Shown: positions 8,564 through 16,340 of the stretch, piece after piece
Layout: every line of letters starts with the position of its first letter
Position numbering within the stretch: the stretch's first letter is position 1
NCBI GenBank assembly: GCA_902826685.1
Contig: CADEFT010000014.1
Span: 1 to 64,000, forward strand
Reading direction: 5' to 3'
Source: an uncultured Acidobacteriota bacterium
Lineage (GTDB): Bacteria; Acidobacteriota; Terriglobia; Bryobacterales; Bryobacteraceae
DNA: 64,000 nt
Translations under genes and position numbers: made by a program
The notes under the pieces: generated by a model
The model's database searches: none
Seen by the model: the letters and a program-made list of their open reading frames with translations, nothing else
Told to the model about the DNA's origin: nothing

Positions 8564-9668
8564 ACGCCGACGGAGGCAACAGCGAGCCCAGTCCACCTTT
8601 CACCGTCAGGTGTTCCACCTTGCCGGTCAGCCGCTCGATCGCCTCGAGCTCCTTCAACCGGATCAGGATTGGATTCCCCTCCATCAGCTTCGCCGTGTTG
8701 AGCAGCGAACGCGTGGCGGCGGTTTCCTCCCGCCGGCGGATCAGGTTGGCCTGCGCCTGCTTCTCGGCCGCCACCACCTGGTTCAGGATGTCGCGGATCT
8801 CGCCGGGCAGGATGATATCCTTGAGCGCGATCGAGCCAACCTCCACCCCCAGGTCCGCCATCGCGGCGCGCACACCGGCCGCCGCGTCAGCGTCCACGTC
8901 CACCTTCTCCGCCAGCACCTCATCGAGCGTGCGCTTGCCGAGCGTGACCCGGATGGCCAACTGCAGCAGGCGGTAGAGATGATCCGTGAAGCTCTTCACC
9001 GTGGTGCCTGCCTTCACCGCATCGGTCACCCGGTAATCGGCCACCAGGTTCACCCGCAAGGTCACCTTGTCCTTCGTCAGGATCTCCTGCCCGGTGACGT
9101 CCAGAGTCTGCCGGCGCAGATCGACGGTTTCCATCTGCGGAGAACGCGCCAGCCAATAAGAGTAGAAGCCGGGGTTGAGCAGCCGGATGAACCGGCCATC
9201 CAGATACAGCAACCCAACGCGATTCTCTTCCACCTTGAAAAAGGCGGCCAGAGACAGCGCGCTCAACCGTGCCACGGCCAGCACCTGCTTTTCCGGCACT
9301 TGCGGCGTTTCCTTGACGTCGATCACTTCGGCCGAGACTTCGCGCGCGCCCTTCCAGAACAGCAGCCGGTTACCCGGCCCCACGACGCGCGACAACTTTC
9401 GATCGAAGAAAATCAGCGCCACTTCCGAGTCGCCGGTGTCCACCACCGTGAAGTGCTCCGCCGCCAGCTCCGGACGCTCGTTTACCAGGAAGTCCGCCAG
9501 CGGGCCCGAGTACTGCAGCGGCAGGATCGACTGGCGATCGGAAACCAGGGCGCCCGGAGCGTGATAAAGCGTGTGCGCCCCAGCGCCCAGGATCGTCAGC
9601 AAACGGCCCCGCTTGTACACGAATACACGCTCCGTATCGCCGACGTAGAAACGAGTGTAGAACAGCAC
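8562..9668 (-). CDS. Slipin / stomatin-like SPFH (band 7) protein
   Basis: Membrane-associated scaffold of the SPFH family, which organises membrane microdomains and often modulates proteases. The protein has two parts: an N-terminal ~150 residues with ERVFVYKRGRLLTIL and VVGPGNRLLFWKG, reading like a partly duplicated band 7 beginning, then a standard band 7 domain (VEENRVGLLYLDGRFIRLLNPGFY; TKDKVTLRVNLVADYRV; IALKDIILPGEIRDILNQVVAAEKQAQANLIRRREE). The start is decided by the ribosome site: AAGGAGGTGAT at 9673-9683 (minus strand) sits 5-8 bases before GTG 9668, giving 368 residues; an upstream GTG at 9677 would lie inside that ribosome site. No partner NfeD-type protease gene is next to it. 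Confidence 0.87.
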   Translation of the reverse strand: MLFYTRFYVGDTERVFVYKRGRLLTILGAGAHTLYHAPGALVSDRQSILPLQYSGPLADFLVNERPELAAEHFTVVDTGDSEVALIFFDRKLSRVVGPGNRLLFWKGAREVSAEVIDVKETPQVPEKQVLAVARLSALSLAAFFKVEENRVGLLYLDGRFIRLLNPGFYSYWLARSPQMETVDLRRQTLDVTGQEILTKDKVTLRVNLVADYRVTDAVKAGTTVKSFTDHLYRLLQLAIRVTLGKRTLDEVLAEKVDVDADAAAGVRAAMADLGVEVGSIALKDIILPGEIRDILNQVVAAEKQAQANLIRRREETAATRSLLNTAKLMEGNPILIRLKELEAIERLTGKVEHLTVKGGLGSLLPPSA

Positions 9669-9672
9669 GGGT

Positions 9673-9683
9673 ATCACCTCCTT
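9673..9683 (-). promoter_or_regulatory. Full-length Shine-Dalgarno for the slipin
   Basis: AAGGAGGTGAT is complementary over 11 bases to the 3' end of bacterial 16S rRNA (AUCACCUCCUU). The distance from the GGAGG core to GTG 9668 is eight bases, near the optimum. This rules out GTG 9677 as the start and predicts strong translation; most other genes here have weak sites or rely on stop-start coupling. Confidence 0.8.
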
Positions 9684-10324
9684 CTTTGTGTGAAATTCAG
9701 GGTTACGGGTTGGCCGCTGGAGGGCGGCATCGAGTCCCGCGGCTCAGGCGCGGGTAGTTTCGGTTATGCGCGGCCGCGTGTGGCGCTTCGCAGTTCAGAC
9801 GCGGACCGGTGCTTTCCGCCTGAAGACACACAACTCCCCAGGCAGTTGCCACACCGGTTCAAAGCGGCCTTACCGCTGCCGTTTCCATTACAGCCAGAAA
9901 CAGCGGAAACACCACGCGCGGCCCACGCGGGAACAGTCGTGCTAGCTTTGCAGGCTAAGTTGAGAGGCGGGATTCGAACCCGCAACCTACAGACGTGTCA
10001 AAGTCTGTTGCTCTACCATTGAGCTACACGCTGGTTTCGGGAGCCCGTCGCATCCACCGGCATACGGAGCCGCAGAGCGGAACCGCACCAGCCGGGCTGA
10101 AGAACCCGGACCATAGGTAGACGTAACGTGTTGGCTTCCCAAACTTAAGAGAAATCAATAGCGATCCGGCGATGCCGGCCGCTTACCAGGTAGGACAAAC
10201 GGCCGGGATGACATTTCGCGGGATCGCAAAGCCCAGTGTTACTGGCGATCCCTTCCTCGTATCGAAATGAAAAGTCATATTGGCCTCTTGGAACTTCTCT
10301 AGAATAACATGAACAGGCGAAAAA
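9684..10324. other. Non-coding stretch between slipin and radical SAM genes
   Basis: About 640 bases without a credible protein gene, the longest such gap in the window. It carries the tRNA-like sequence at 9959-10033. The rest (9684-9958 and 10034-10324) shows no convincing ORF or repeat. Its last part, from about 10140, is more A/T-rich than the surroundings. Upstream promoter elements of the slipin must lie on the minus strand within 9684-9960, but no clear -35/-10 pair was found. Confidence 0.6.
9959..10033 (-). tRNA. Degenerate tRNA-like sequence, tRNA-Val(GAC)-like or tRNA-Gln(TTG)-like; probably a pseudo-tRNA
   Basis: Read on the minus strand, there is a perfect D arm (GCTC-AATGGTA-GAGC), a perfect T arm (GCGGG-TTCGAAT-CCCGC) and a normal 5-base variable loop AGGTT if the anticodon stem is ACAGA/TCTGT. 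The anticodon loop is then 10 bases (CTTTGACACG), or 8 bases (TTTGACAC) if the stem is taken as CAGAC/GTCTG; both exceed the universal 7. The acceptor strands CAGCGTG and CTCTCAA pair at only 3 of 7 positions, and no CCA is encoded. The loop contains both GAC (Val) and TTG (Gln) so identity is unclear. The arms make a tRNA origin certain; function is doubtful. Confidence 0.5.
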
Positions 10325-11392
10325 TCAAGACTTTTTTGAGGAAATCTGCACAAGGTCTTCCCGCGCCGCCGCCGGCTTGGGCGGCGACAGGAGCCTCCGC
10401 GGAAGCTTCGAAAGATACGTCAGCCTCTCCACAACCGGCAGCAGACGCCGCACGGTCTCCCCATGAAACACCAGGCTGCCCGCCACCAGCACCGGATGCG
10501 GAATCGTCGTGCAGCACCGCGCGCACATCTCGATCTCACCGGCCCGTCCGCCCGCATGCAGCCGCCGGTAGGTCTGCATCGCGGCCGAATTGAATATCTC
10601 CGGCAGACTCTGAGTGCCGATGTTACCCACCGCCTTGCCGTCCAGCATGTAACTCTGGCAGCACGGATAAACATCGCCGTTGTGCTTCACATACATCGGC
10701 CCCCGCCATAAGTAATGACAGGGATGTTTCCAATCGGCCGCCGCGTGACCCGAATCGGGCCGCATCAGGTTGGTTTCGTCTTCCTTCACCCGCACCTGGT
10801 CCACGCCCGGCACCGCGCTCCAGAACTTGACGAAGTCGTCCACCTCTTGCGCGTTGCGCTCCATGCGCACCATCTGCACCACCACCTGAATGGGCGCCCG
10901 CCGCTCGTGCTTCAATCGCGCGAACCGCACGAAGTTCTCCCGCACCCGCTCGAACTTCGCGCCCTTGCGATAAAACTCGTAGCTTTCCTTCGTCGACCCG
11001 TCGAAGCTCAGCGTGATGTGTTTCAACGGCGAAGCGAGCACCCGTTCGGCGGTCTTTTCGTCGAGCAGCGTGCCGTTGGTGGAAAGCAGCGTGGCCACCG
11101 AATGCCGCTCGCAATATTCAATCCGGTCGACGATGCGCGAATCGAGAAACGGTTCGCCCAATCCGATCAACATCATGTGTTCGGCCGTCGCCCCGGACTC
11201 CCTTACCAGGCGCTCAAACGTCGTCTGCTCCATGTCCTCCTTGGGCTGCTTATGCGTTTCCCTGGGACACATGGGACAGTAGAGGTTGCATTTGGCCGTC
11301 GTCTCGACGATATACTCCACCGGAAGCGCCCGCACGTCGGCCTTGCGCGTCAGGTACGCCCATAGCAGTTTCCAGCGGTTGAGTGCGCGCAT
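10325..11392 (-). CDS. Radical SAM protein with SPASM-type C-terminus
   Basis: A radical S-adenosylmethionine enzyme of 355 residues. The [4Fe-4S] cluster motif is CNLYCPMC (C-x3-C-x2-C), followed by the GEP-type motif (IGLGEPFLD), a TIM-barrel core (LLSTNGTLL, ITLSFDGSTKESYE), and a C-terminal cysteine set HPCHYLW...GDVYPCCQS...CARCCTT that would hold auxiliary Fe-S clusters as in SPASM proteins. SPASM enzymes often modify peptides or sugars, but no precursor peptide gene is visible beside it. ATG 11392 is preferred to an upstream TTG (11428) because a -10-like TACAAT lies at 11413-11408, only about 16 bases from the ATG, so the transcript leader would be very short. Confidence 0.88.
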   Translation of the reverse strand: MRALNRWKLLWAYLTRKADVRALPVEYIVETTAKCNLYCPMCPRETHKQPKEDMEQTTFERLVRESGATAEHMMLIGLGEPFLDSRIVDRIEYCERHSVATLLSTNGTLLDEKTAERVLASPLKHITLSFDGSTKESYEFYRKGAKFERVRENFVRFARLKHERRAPIQVVVQMVRMERNAQEVDDFVKFWSAVPGVDQVRVKEDETNLMRPDSGHAAADWKHPCHYLWRGPMYVKHNGDVYPCCQSYMLDGKAVGNIGTQSLPEIFNSAAMQTYRRLHAGGRAGEIEMCARCCTTIPHPVLVAGSLVFHGETVRRLLPVVERLTYLSKLPRRLLSPPKPAAAREDLVQISSKKS

Positions 11393-11445
11393 TCGGACTT
11401 TGGATTTATTGTAGCGGGTCGGCCTCAACGGACATCTTTACTCAA

Positions 11446-12849
11446 ATGAACGATCGCGTCAAAGCTCTGAACTCGAAGCCCGCACGGGAGGCCGCCGACT
11501 ACGTCCTCTACTGGAGCCAGATGAACCGCCGCGCCGACTCCAACCACGCCCTCGAGTTTGCCGCAGGCCTCGCCAACCAGCGCCAATTGCCGCTGCTGGT
11601 CTATGAGGGGCTCACCTGCACCTATCCTTATGCCAACGACCGCATGCACACTTTCGTGATCGAAGGCGTTCCCGAAACCGGGCGGCGGCTGGAGGCCCGC
11701 GGCATCGGCTATCACTTCCATTTGCGCCGCACGCGCCAGGATCCCAACGACCGGCTCTATGCGCTGGCGGCGCGCGCGGCCGCCATCGTCACCGACGATT
11801 ACCCCACCTTCATCGCCCGGCGCCACAATGCCTCGGTCCCCGCCAAAGTGGACGTTCCTTACTACGCCGTCGATTCCAGTTGCATCGTGCCCATGAGCCA
11901 GTTCGCCAAACGCGAATACGCCGCCTACACCATCCGCCCAAAAATTCAGAAACTTGTTGCGCGCTATCTCAAACCGGTCGAAACTGTGAAAGTGAAGCGC
12001 GCCTTCCGCCTCACGCTCGACCAGCAGGCCACTCCCGTCGCCGCCGGTACCGTGGCCGCGCTTGTCGCCTCCTGCGACATCGATCATTCCGTCAAGCCGT
12101 CCCTTTCGTTCACCGGAGGCCGGCTGGCCGCCGAGAAAACCCTCACCGAATTCATCGAACGCCGCCTGCGCCGCTACACGCGCGATAAGAACGAACCGTC
12201 GGCGCACGCCACCAGCGACCTCAGTCCTTACCTCCACTTTGGCCAGATCAGTTCGCTTGAAGCCGCGCTCGCCGCCACCGCGCAAGCCGATGAGACCAAG
12301 GTCATGGCCGACGTCTTCCTTGAGGAATTGATCGTCCGCCGTGAACTGGCCTTCAACTTCGCCTCCTATGTGGACGATCCCGAAAGCATGGCCAACGTGC
12401 CGGATTGGGCGCGTAAGACCATGGCCGAACACGCCACCGATAAGCGCGATGCCGTCTACTCACAGGAACAGTTTGAAAACGCAGCCACCCACGATCCGCT
12501 CTGGAACGCCATGCAAAAGGAACTGCTGTTGCGCGGAAAGATTCACGGCTACTACCGCATGTATTGGGGCAAGAAGATCATCGAATGGTCCGCCACGCAC
12601 GAAGAGGCGCTGAAAACCATGATCTATCTGCACGACCGCTACGCCCTGGACGGCCGCGATCCCAACACCTATACCAACATTTTGTGGTGCTTCGGAATGC
12701 ACGATCGGCCATGGCAATCCCGCCCGATATTCGGTATGTTGCGCTATATGTCTTTTGACGGAATGAAGCGCAAGACCAACACGGAAGCCTATCTCAAAGA
12801 GATCGAGTTTCTCGAACGCACCGGCAAGGATCCGTTCCGGATCGCGTAG
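11446..12849 (+). CDS. phr: Class II CPD photolyase
   Basis: Repairs UV-induced cyclobutane pyrimidine dimers using light and FAD. The 467-residue product shows class II signatures: GKIHGYYRMYWGKKIIEW and, near the C-terminus, ALDGRDPNTYTNILWC followed by GMHDRPWQSRPIFG...YMSFDGMKRK, which differ from class I enzymes. The N-terminal Rossmann-like antenna domain starts with DYVLYWSQMNRRADSNHAL. ATG 11446 is chosen over an upstream ATG at 11383 because the latter would overlap the divergent radical SAM gene and adds an unconserved leader. The YfcH-like gene follows after 9 bases, a frequent neighbour of photolyase genes. Confidence 0.93.
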   Translation: MNDRVKALNSKPAREAADYVLYWSQMNRRADSNHALEFAAGLANQRQLPLLVYEGLTCTYPYANDRMHTFVIEGVPETGRRLEARGIGYHFHLRRTRQDPNDRLYALAARAAAIVTDDYPTFIARRHNASVPAKVDVPYYAVDSSCIVPMSQFAKREYAAYTIRPKIQKLVARYLKPVETVKVKRAFRLTLDQQATPVAAGTVAALVASCDIDHSVKPSLSFTGGRLAAEKTLTEFIERRLRRYTRDKNEPSAHATSDLSPYLHFGQISSLEAALAATAQADETKVMADVFLEELIVRRELAFNFASYVDDPESMANVPDWARKTMAEHATDKRDAVYSQEQFENAATHDPLWNAMQKELLLRGKIHGYYRMYWGKKIIEWSATHEEALKTMIYLHDRYALDGRDPNTYTNILWCFGMHDRPWQSRPIFGMLRYMSFDGMKRKTNTEAYLKEIEFLERTGKDPFRIA

Positions 12850-12858
12850 GGAAGCTTT

Positions 12859-13758
12859 ATGAGAATCACCCTGACCGGTGCCAGCGGCTTCCTCGGCACG
12901 CGCCTCATCGCCAGACTGCAGAGCGGCGGCCACGACCTGCATGTCCTCGGCCGAAAGCGGCCCGAAGTTCTCGCCGAACGAAATTCGTTCGAACTCTGGG
13001 ACGCCATCAAGGACGAGGTTCCGGTGGCCGCCATCGATGCCGGGGATGCCATCATTCACCTTGCCGGCGAGCCTGTCTCCCAGCGCTGGAGCGATGAGGT
13101 GAAGGTGCGCATTCACGAAAGCCGTGTCGACGGAACCCGCAGCATGGTTACCGCCATCGGCAAGGCCCGCGAGCGCCCGCGCGTGCTGATTTCGTCCTCC
13201 GCCATCGGCTATTACGGATCGCGCGGAGATGAAGTACTCACCGAAAAATCCGCGCCCGGCAAAGGATTCCTCCCCGAACTTTCCGTCGAATGGGAACGGG
13301 AAGCCGATCGCGCCACCCCGCTCGGCCTGCGCGTCGTGAAACTGCGCACCGGCATTGTGCTCGGTCCCGAGGGCGGCGCTCTGAAACAAATGTTGCCTCC
13401 CTTCAAGCTCGGCGCCGGCGGCAGGCTCGGTAGCGGCCGCCAGTGGATGTCCTGGATCCACGCCGAAGACATGATCGGACTCATCGTATTCGCCCTGGAG
13501 AACAAGGCAATGGGCGGGGCCGTCAACGCCACCGCGCCCCATCCCGTGCGCAATGCCGATTTCACCAGGGCGCTCGCCACCGCGCTCAACCGCCCCGCCA
13601 TCCTTCCCGTGCCCGAGTTCGCGCTCAAACTCCTGTTCGGCGAAATGTCGGAGATCATGCTTGCCAGCCAGAACGTCCAGCCGCGTGCCGCCCTTCGCCA
13701 CGGCTATAAATTTCGCTTCGACAAGGTCGACGAAGCGCTGGCCGATGCAATATCATGA
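12859..13758 (+). CDS. YfcH-like NAD(P)-binding epimerase (TIGR01777 family)
   Basis: A 299-residue extended-SDR protein. The nucleotide-binding loop is TGASGFLG, followed by IIHLAGEPVSQRWSD, VLISSSAIGYYGSRGDEVLTE and WEREADRA, which are the conserved blocks of the TIGR01777/YfcH family; the Y of GYYG occupies the SDR catalytic tyrosine position. The C-terminal part (RKGYKFRFD-like, here RHGYKFRFDKVDEAL) is the family's DUF1731-type end. The substrate is not known for this family. It follows the photolyase by 9 bases and is probably co-transcribed with it. Confidence 0.9.
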   Translation: MRITLTGASGFLGTRLIARLQSGGHDLHVLGRKRPEVLAERNSFELWDAIKDEVPVAAIDAGDAIIHLAGEPVSQRWSDEVKVRIHESRVDGTRSMVTAIGKARERPRVLISSSAIGYYGSRGDEVLTEKSAPGKGFLPELSVEWEREADRATPLGLRVVKLRTGIVLGPEGGALKQMLPPFKLGAGGRLGSGRQWMSWIHAEDMIGLIVFALENKAMGGAVNATAPHPVRNADFTRALATALNRPAILPVPEFALKLLFGEMSEIMLASQNVQPRAALRHGYKFRFDKVDEALADAIS

Positions 13759-13761
13759 CCC

Positions 13762-14586
13762 TTGCCAATTACAGCCGACCAGGAACGCGACTTCTACGAC
13801 AAACGGTACGCCGGGTTTTTCGCTCTTCCCGATCATGCCCTTGCCGTCAACAGGCAAATCATGGCGCGCACTCTTTCCGACCCCACTCAGCCCGTCTTTG
13901 AGCGGAGCCGTCTCTACACTCAGATTCTGCATTTTCTTTTGGCTCAAAATCTAAACGATAAGCGAGTACTTGACTACGGATGCGGACCCGCCGACTGGGG
14001 CGTGTTCATGGCCACCGAAGGCGCTTCGGTCGCGCTGCTCGACCTTTCACCCGCCGCGGTCGAACTGGGACTGCGCCGCGCCCATGCGAGCGGCGTCGGC
14101 GGTAGCGTCCAGGGATTCGCCCGTGACGCCAGCGATCTTTCCTGTTTCCGCCGCCACGAGTTCGATCTCGTCTTCGCCAGCGCGGCGCTTCATCACACCT
14201 TGAAATATCCCAATGCCTTCGACGAGCTGGTGCGTATCATCCGGCCGGGCGGCACACTGCTGCTGGCCGAGACCTACAACAACAATCCGCTGCTCGGCCT
14301 CGCGCGCAAACTGCGGGCGAACTTGGAAGGCGAGCAGGAAGAGCAGGGGGAAGAGATCATTCTCGGCGATCGCGAGATCGGCCAGTTGAGACGCGTGTTC
14401 CGTAAAGTGGAGTTGTGCGAAGTGAACCTGCTCGCCATGGGCAAACGCCTGCTGCGTGGCCAGTTTCACCGCCCGCTTGCACGCGTTCTGCTGCGCACGC
14501 TCGAAGCGGTGGATCGCGCGCTGCTGGCGGCCGCGCCCGGGCTGAAGCGCTACTGCGGCGAAGTAATGGTCATCGCCGAACGCTGA
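13762..14586 (+). CDS. Class I SAM-dependent methyltransferase
   Basis: A 274-residue methyltransferase with the SAM-binding motif VLDYGCGPADWG, acidic loop (ALLDLS) and the post-motif region FDLVFASAALHHT and RIIRPGGTLLLAE. The start is TTG 13762, four bases after the preceding stop; the N-terminal FYDKRY immediately downstream is typical for this family, which supports it over the later ATG at 13861. The C-terminal ~90 residues are basic helices. The substrate is unknown; the family includes ubiquinone/menaquinone, lipid and glycan methyltransferases. Confidence 0.85.
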   Translation: MPITADQERDFYDKRYAGFFALPDHALAVNRQIMARTLSDPTQPVFERSRLYTQILHFLLAQNLNDKRVLDYGCGPADWGVFMATEGASVALLDLSPAAVELGLRRAHASGVGGSVQGFARDASDLSCFRRHEFDLVFASAALHHTLKYPNAFDELVRIIRPGGTLLLAETYNNNPLLGLARKLRANLEGEQEEQGEEIILGDREIGQLRRVFRKVELCEVNLLAMGKRLLRGQFHRPLARVLLRTLEAVDRALLAAAPGLKRYCGEVMVIAER

Positions 14587-14587
14587 G

Positions 14588-15538
14588 CTATCTGCAACGC
14601 TGATCCGGCCGGTACACCTGATGCTGCCGGCCGCCGCTCGATCCGCCTTCCGATATCCCTCCGCCCGGCAGATAGATCAGTCCGTCGATGTAGCCAAGTC
14701 CCGTCACGCCATGCACCGGAACCGGCATCGCTCCCACTCGCATCCAGGTATCGGCGTACGGATCGTATATGTCGTGGTCGGGGTAGACGCCGTTGGGCTC
14801 GCTTGCACTGCCTTCGCCGCCGAAGACGTGGAAACAGCCTTCCACCGCGATCCCGTTGACGCCGCCGCGAGGCCGCGGCATCGGCGCGCGCGATTCCCAT
14901 TCGCCGCTCGCCGGATCGTAAACTTCCACCGCGTCCGACTGCGGACTGTTGAAGCCGCCCTGAAACCGTCCCCCCACCACATATAGTTTTCCATCGATCG
15001 CGGCGGCGGTCAGGTGATTGCGCTGCGTCGGCAGATCCGGCAGCACCAGCCACGAATCCTCGGCCGGGTCGTAAACGGCGAAGTCCGCGCCGCGCGGCGG
15101 ACGCCCGCCCGCTACGTAGATCTTGCCGTCGATGGTCACCGCGGCTCCGGAGCTTCGGGCGGTGGGCATCGGCGTCCGTGTCAGCCAGTTCTGTGTGGCG
15201 GGGTCATACTCGTAAACGGTGTTCACATAGGCCACGTTGGGGTCGGTCTGTCCACCGATCACATACAGTTTGCCGTTGGCCACCGCCGGCATCAGATGGT
15301 TCAACGCGCGGGGCAGGGGAGTCGTCAACGACCACGAGTCCGATGCCGGATCGTAGACCTGCACCGTGGCGACCGATACGCGCCCGGCCGGGTAACCGCC
15401 GATGACGTAGATTTTGCCGTCCAACTCAGCCACTCCCATTTCCGAGTTGGCTTCGAGCAGTGGCGCCCGTGTATCCCACTCGCCCGCCGGTTGAGCGGCG
15501 AGGTTTCCAAGCAAAGCGAAAGCGACGATCGTCCGCAT
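14588..15538 (-). CDS. Secreted Kelch-repeat beta-propeller protein
   Basis: 316 residues: a signal peptide (MRTIVAFALLGNLAAQ) followed by about six Kelch repeats, each with the pattern GKIYVIGG...VYDPASDSW (also GKLYVIGG, GKIYVAGG, GKLYVVGG, GCFHVFGG, GLIYLPGG). The repeats would close a six-bladed propeller. ATG 15538 is chosen because GGAGG lies just upstream and the signal peptide begins there; a longer frame upstream has no such features. Likely periplasmic or surface; ligand unknown. It converges with the methyltransferase at 14586 (one base between stops). Confidence 0.87.
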   Translation of the reverse strand: MRTIVAFALLGNLAAQPAGEWDTRAPLLEANSEMGVAELDGKIYVIGGYPAGRVSVATVQVYDPASDSWSLTTPLPRALNHLMPAVANGKLYVIGGQTDPNVAYVNTVYEYDPATQNWLTRTPMPTARSSGAAVTIDGKIYVAGGRPPRGADFAVYDPAEDSWLVLPDLPTQRNHLTAAAIDGKLYVVGGRFQGGFNSPQSDAVEVYDPASGEWESRAPMPRPRGGVNGIAVEGCFHVFGGEGSASEPNGVYPDHDIYDPYADTWMRVGAMPVPVHGVTGLGYIDGLIYLPGGGISEGGSSGGRQHQVYRPDQRCR

Positions 15539-15564
15539 TCCTCCAGTTTGATACAAAAGCAGGA

Positions 15565-16320
15565 ATGGCATCACCCGATCCGGAATGGTTCGCCGACGAG
15601 GCGCTGTGGAAGGAATTTTACCCGGTGATGTTCCCCGAGTCGCGATTTCAAAATGCGCCCGCGCAAGTGGACCAGATCCTCGCACTCACCCGGTTCACCG
15701 GCCGCGACGTGCTCGATCTGTGCTGCGGGCCCGGGCGGCACGCGCTGCAATTTGCGCGCAAAGGACTCCGCGTCACCGGCGTGGACCGCACCCGGTTCCT
15801 GCTCGACGAGGCGCGGCGCAGGTCGGCCGAGGCGGGCCTGCGCGTGGAATGGATCGAAGAGGATATGCGCGCCTTCTCGCGGCCCGGGGGCTTCGACCTC
15901 GCCGTCAGCCTGTACTCTTCCCTCGGCTACTTCGAAGATCCGGCCGACGACCTGCGCGTGCTCGAACGGCTGCGCGAGAACCTCCGGCCGCGCGGTGTGC
16001 TTGTGATCGATGGAGTGGGCAAGGAGCCGGTGGCGAAATCGTTTCAGCCCACAATGTCGGTCTCGATCGATGGAGTCCTGTTCGTCCTGCGCAGCGAAAT
16101 CACCGACGACTGGACGCGCGTTCGCAATGAATGGATCCGCGTCGAGGGCGAGCGCGCCGTCCGCCACCGCTTCAGCCAGATTCTCTATTCTGGCCAGGAA
16201 CTCAAGGACAGGCTCCATCAGGCTGGCTTCGGCGAAGTGAAACTGTCGGGCGACCTGTCGGGGACGCCCTATGGCGCGAACTCCCAACGCCTGATCGCGG
16301 TGGCGCGCAAAGCATCGTGA
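15565..16320 (+). CDS. SAM-dependent methyltransferase
   Basis: 251 residues with a class I methyltransferase core: VLDLCCGPGRHAL (motif I), VTGVDRTRFLLDEA (motif II), EDMRAF, and FDLAVSLYSSLGYFEDPADDL (motif IV region). The family's pattern CCGPGRH and the EFYP near the N-terminus resemble generic small-molecule methyltransferases annotated as methyltransferase domain 25. ATG 15565 (MASPDPEWFADEALW) follows AGCAGG; upstream in-frame sequence overlaps the divergent Kelch gene and lacks conservation signals. The start-to-start gap to the Kelch gene is 26 bases, so the two share a very small divergent promoter. Confidence 0.87.
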   Translation: MASPDPEWFADEALWKEFYPVMFPESRFQNAPAQVDQILALTRFTGRDVLDLCCGPGRHALQFARKGLRVTGVDRTRFLLDEARRRSAEAGLRVEWIEEDMRAFSRPGGFDLAVSLYSSLGYFEDPADDLRVLERLRENLRPRGVLVIDGVGKEPVAKSFQPTMSVSIDGVLFVLRSEITDDWTRVRNEWIRVEGERAVRHRFSQILYSGQELKDRLHQAGFGEVKLSGDLSGTPYGANSQRLIAVARKAS

Positions 16321-16340
16321 GGGATGGCAGAACGCTGGAA

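Noticed and set aside
9661..9690. 16S rRNA 3'-end-like sequence on the plus strand (ATCACCTCCTT)
   Set aside because: It is simply the complement of the slipin ribosome site; no 16S sequence flanks it.
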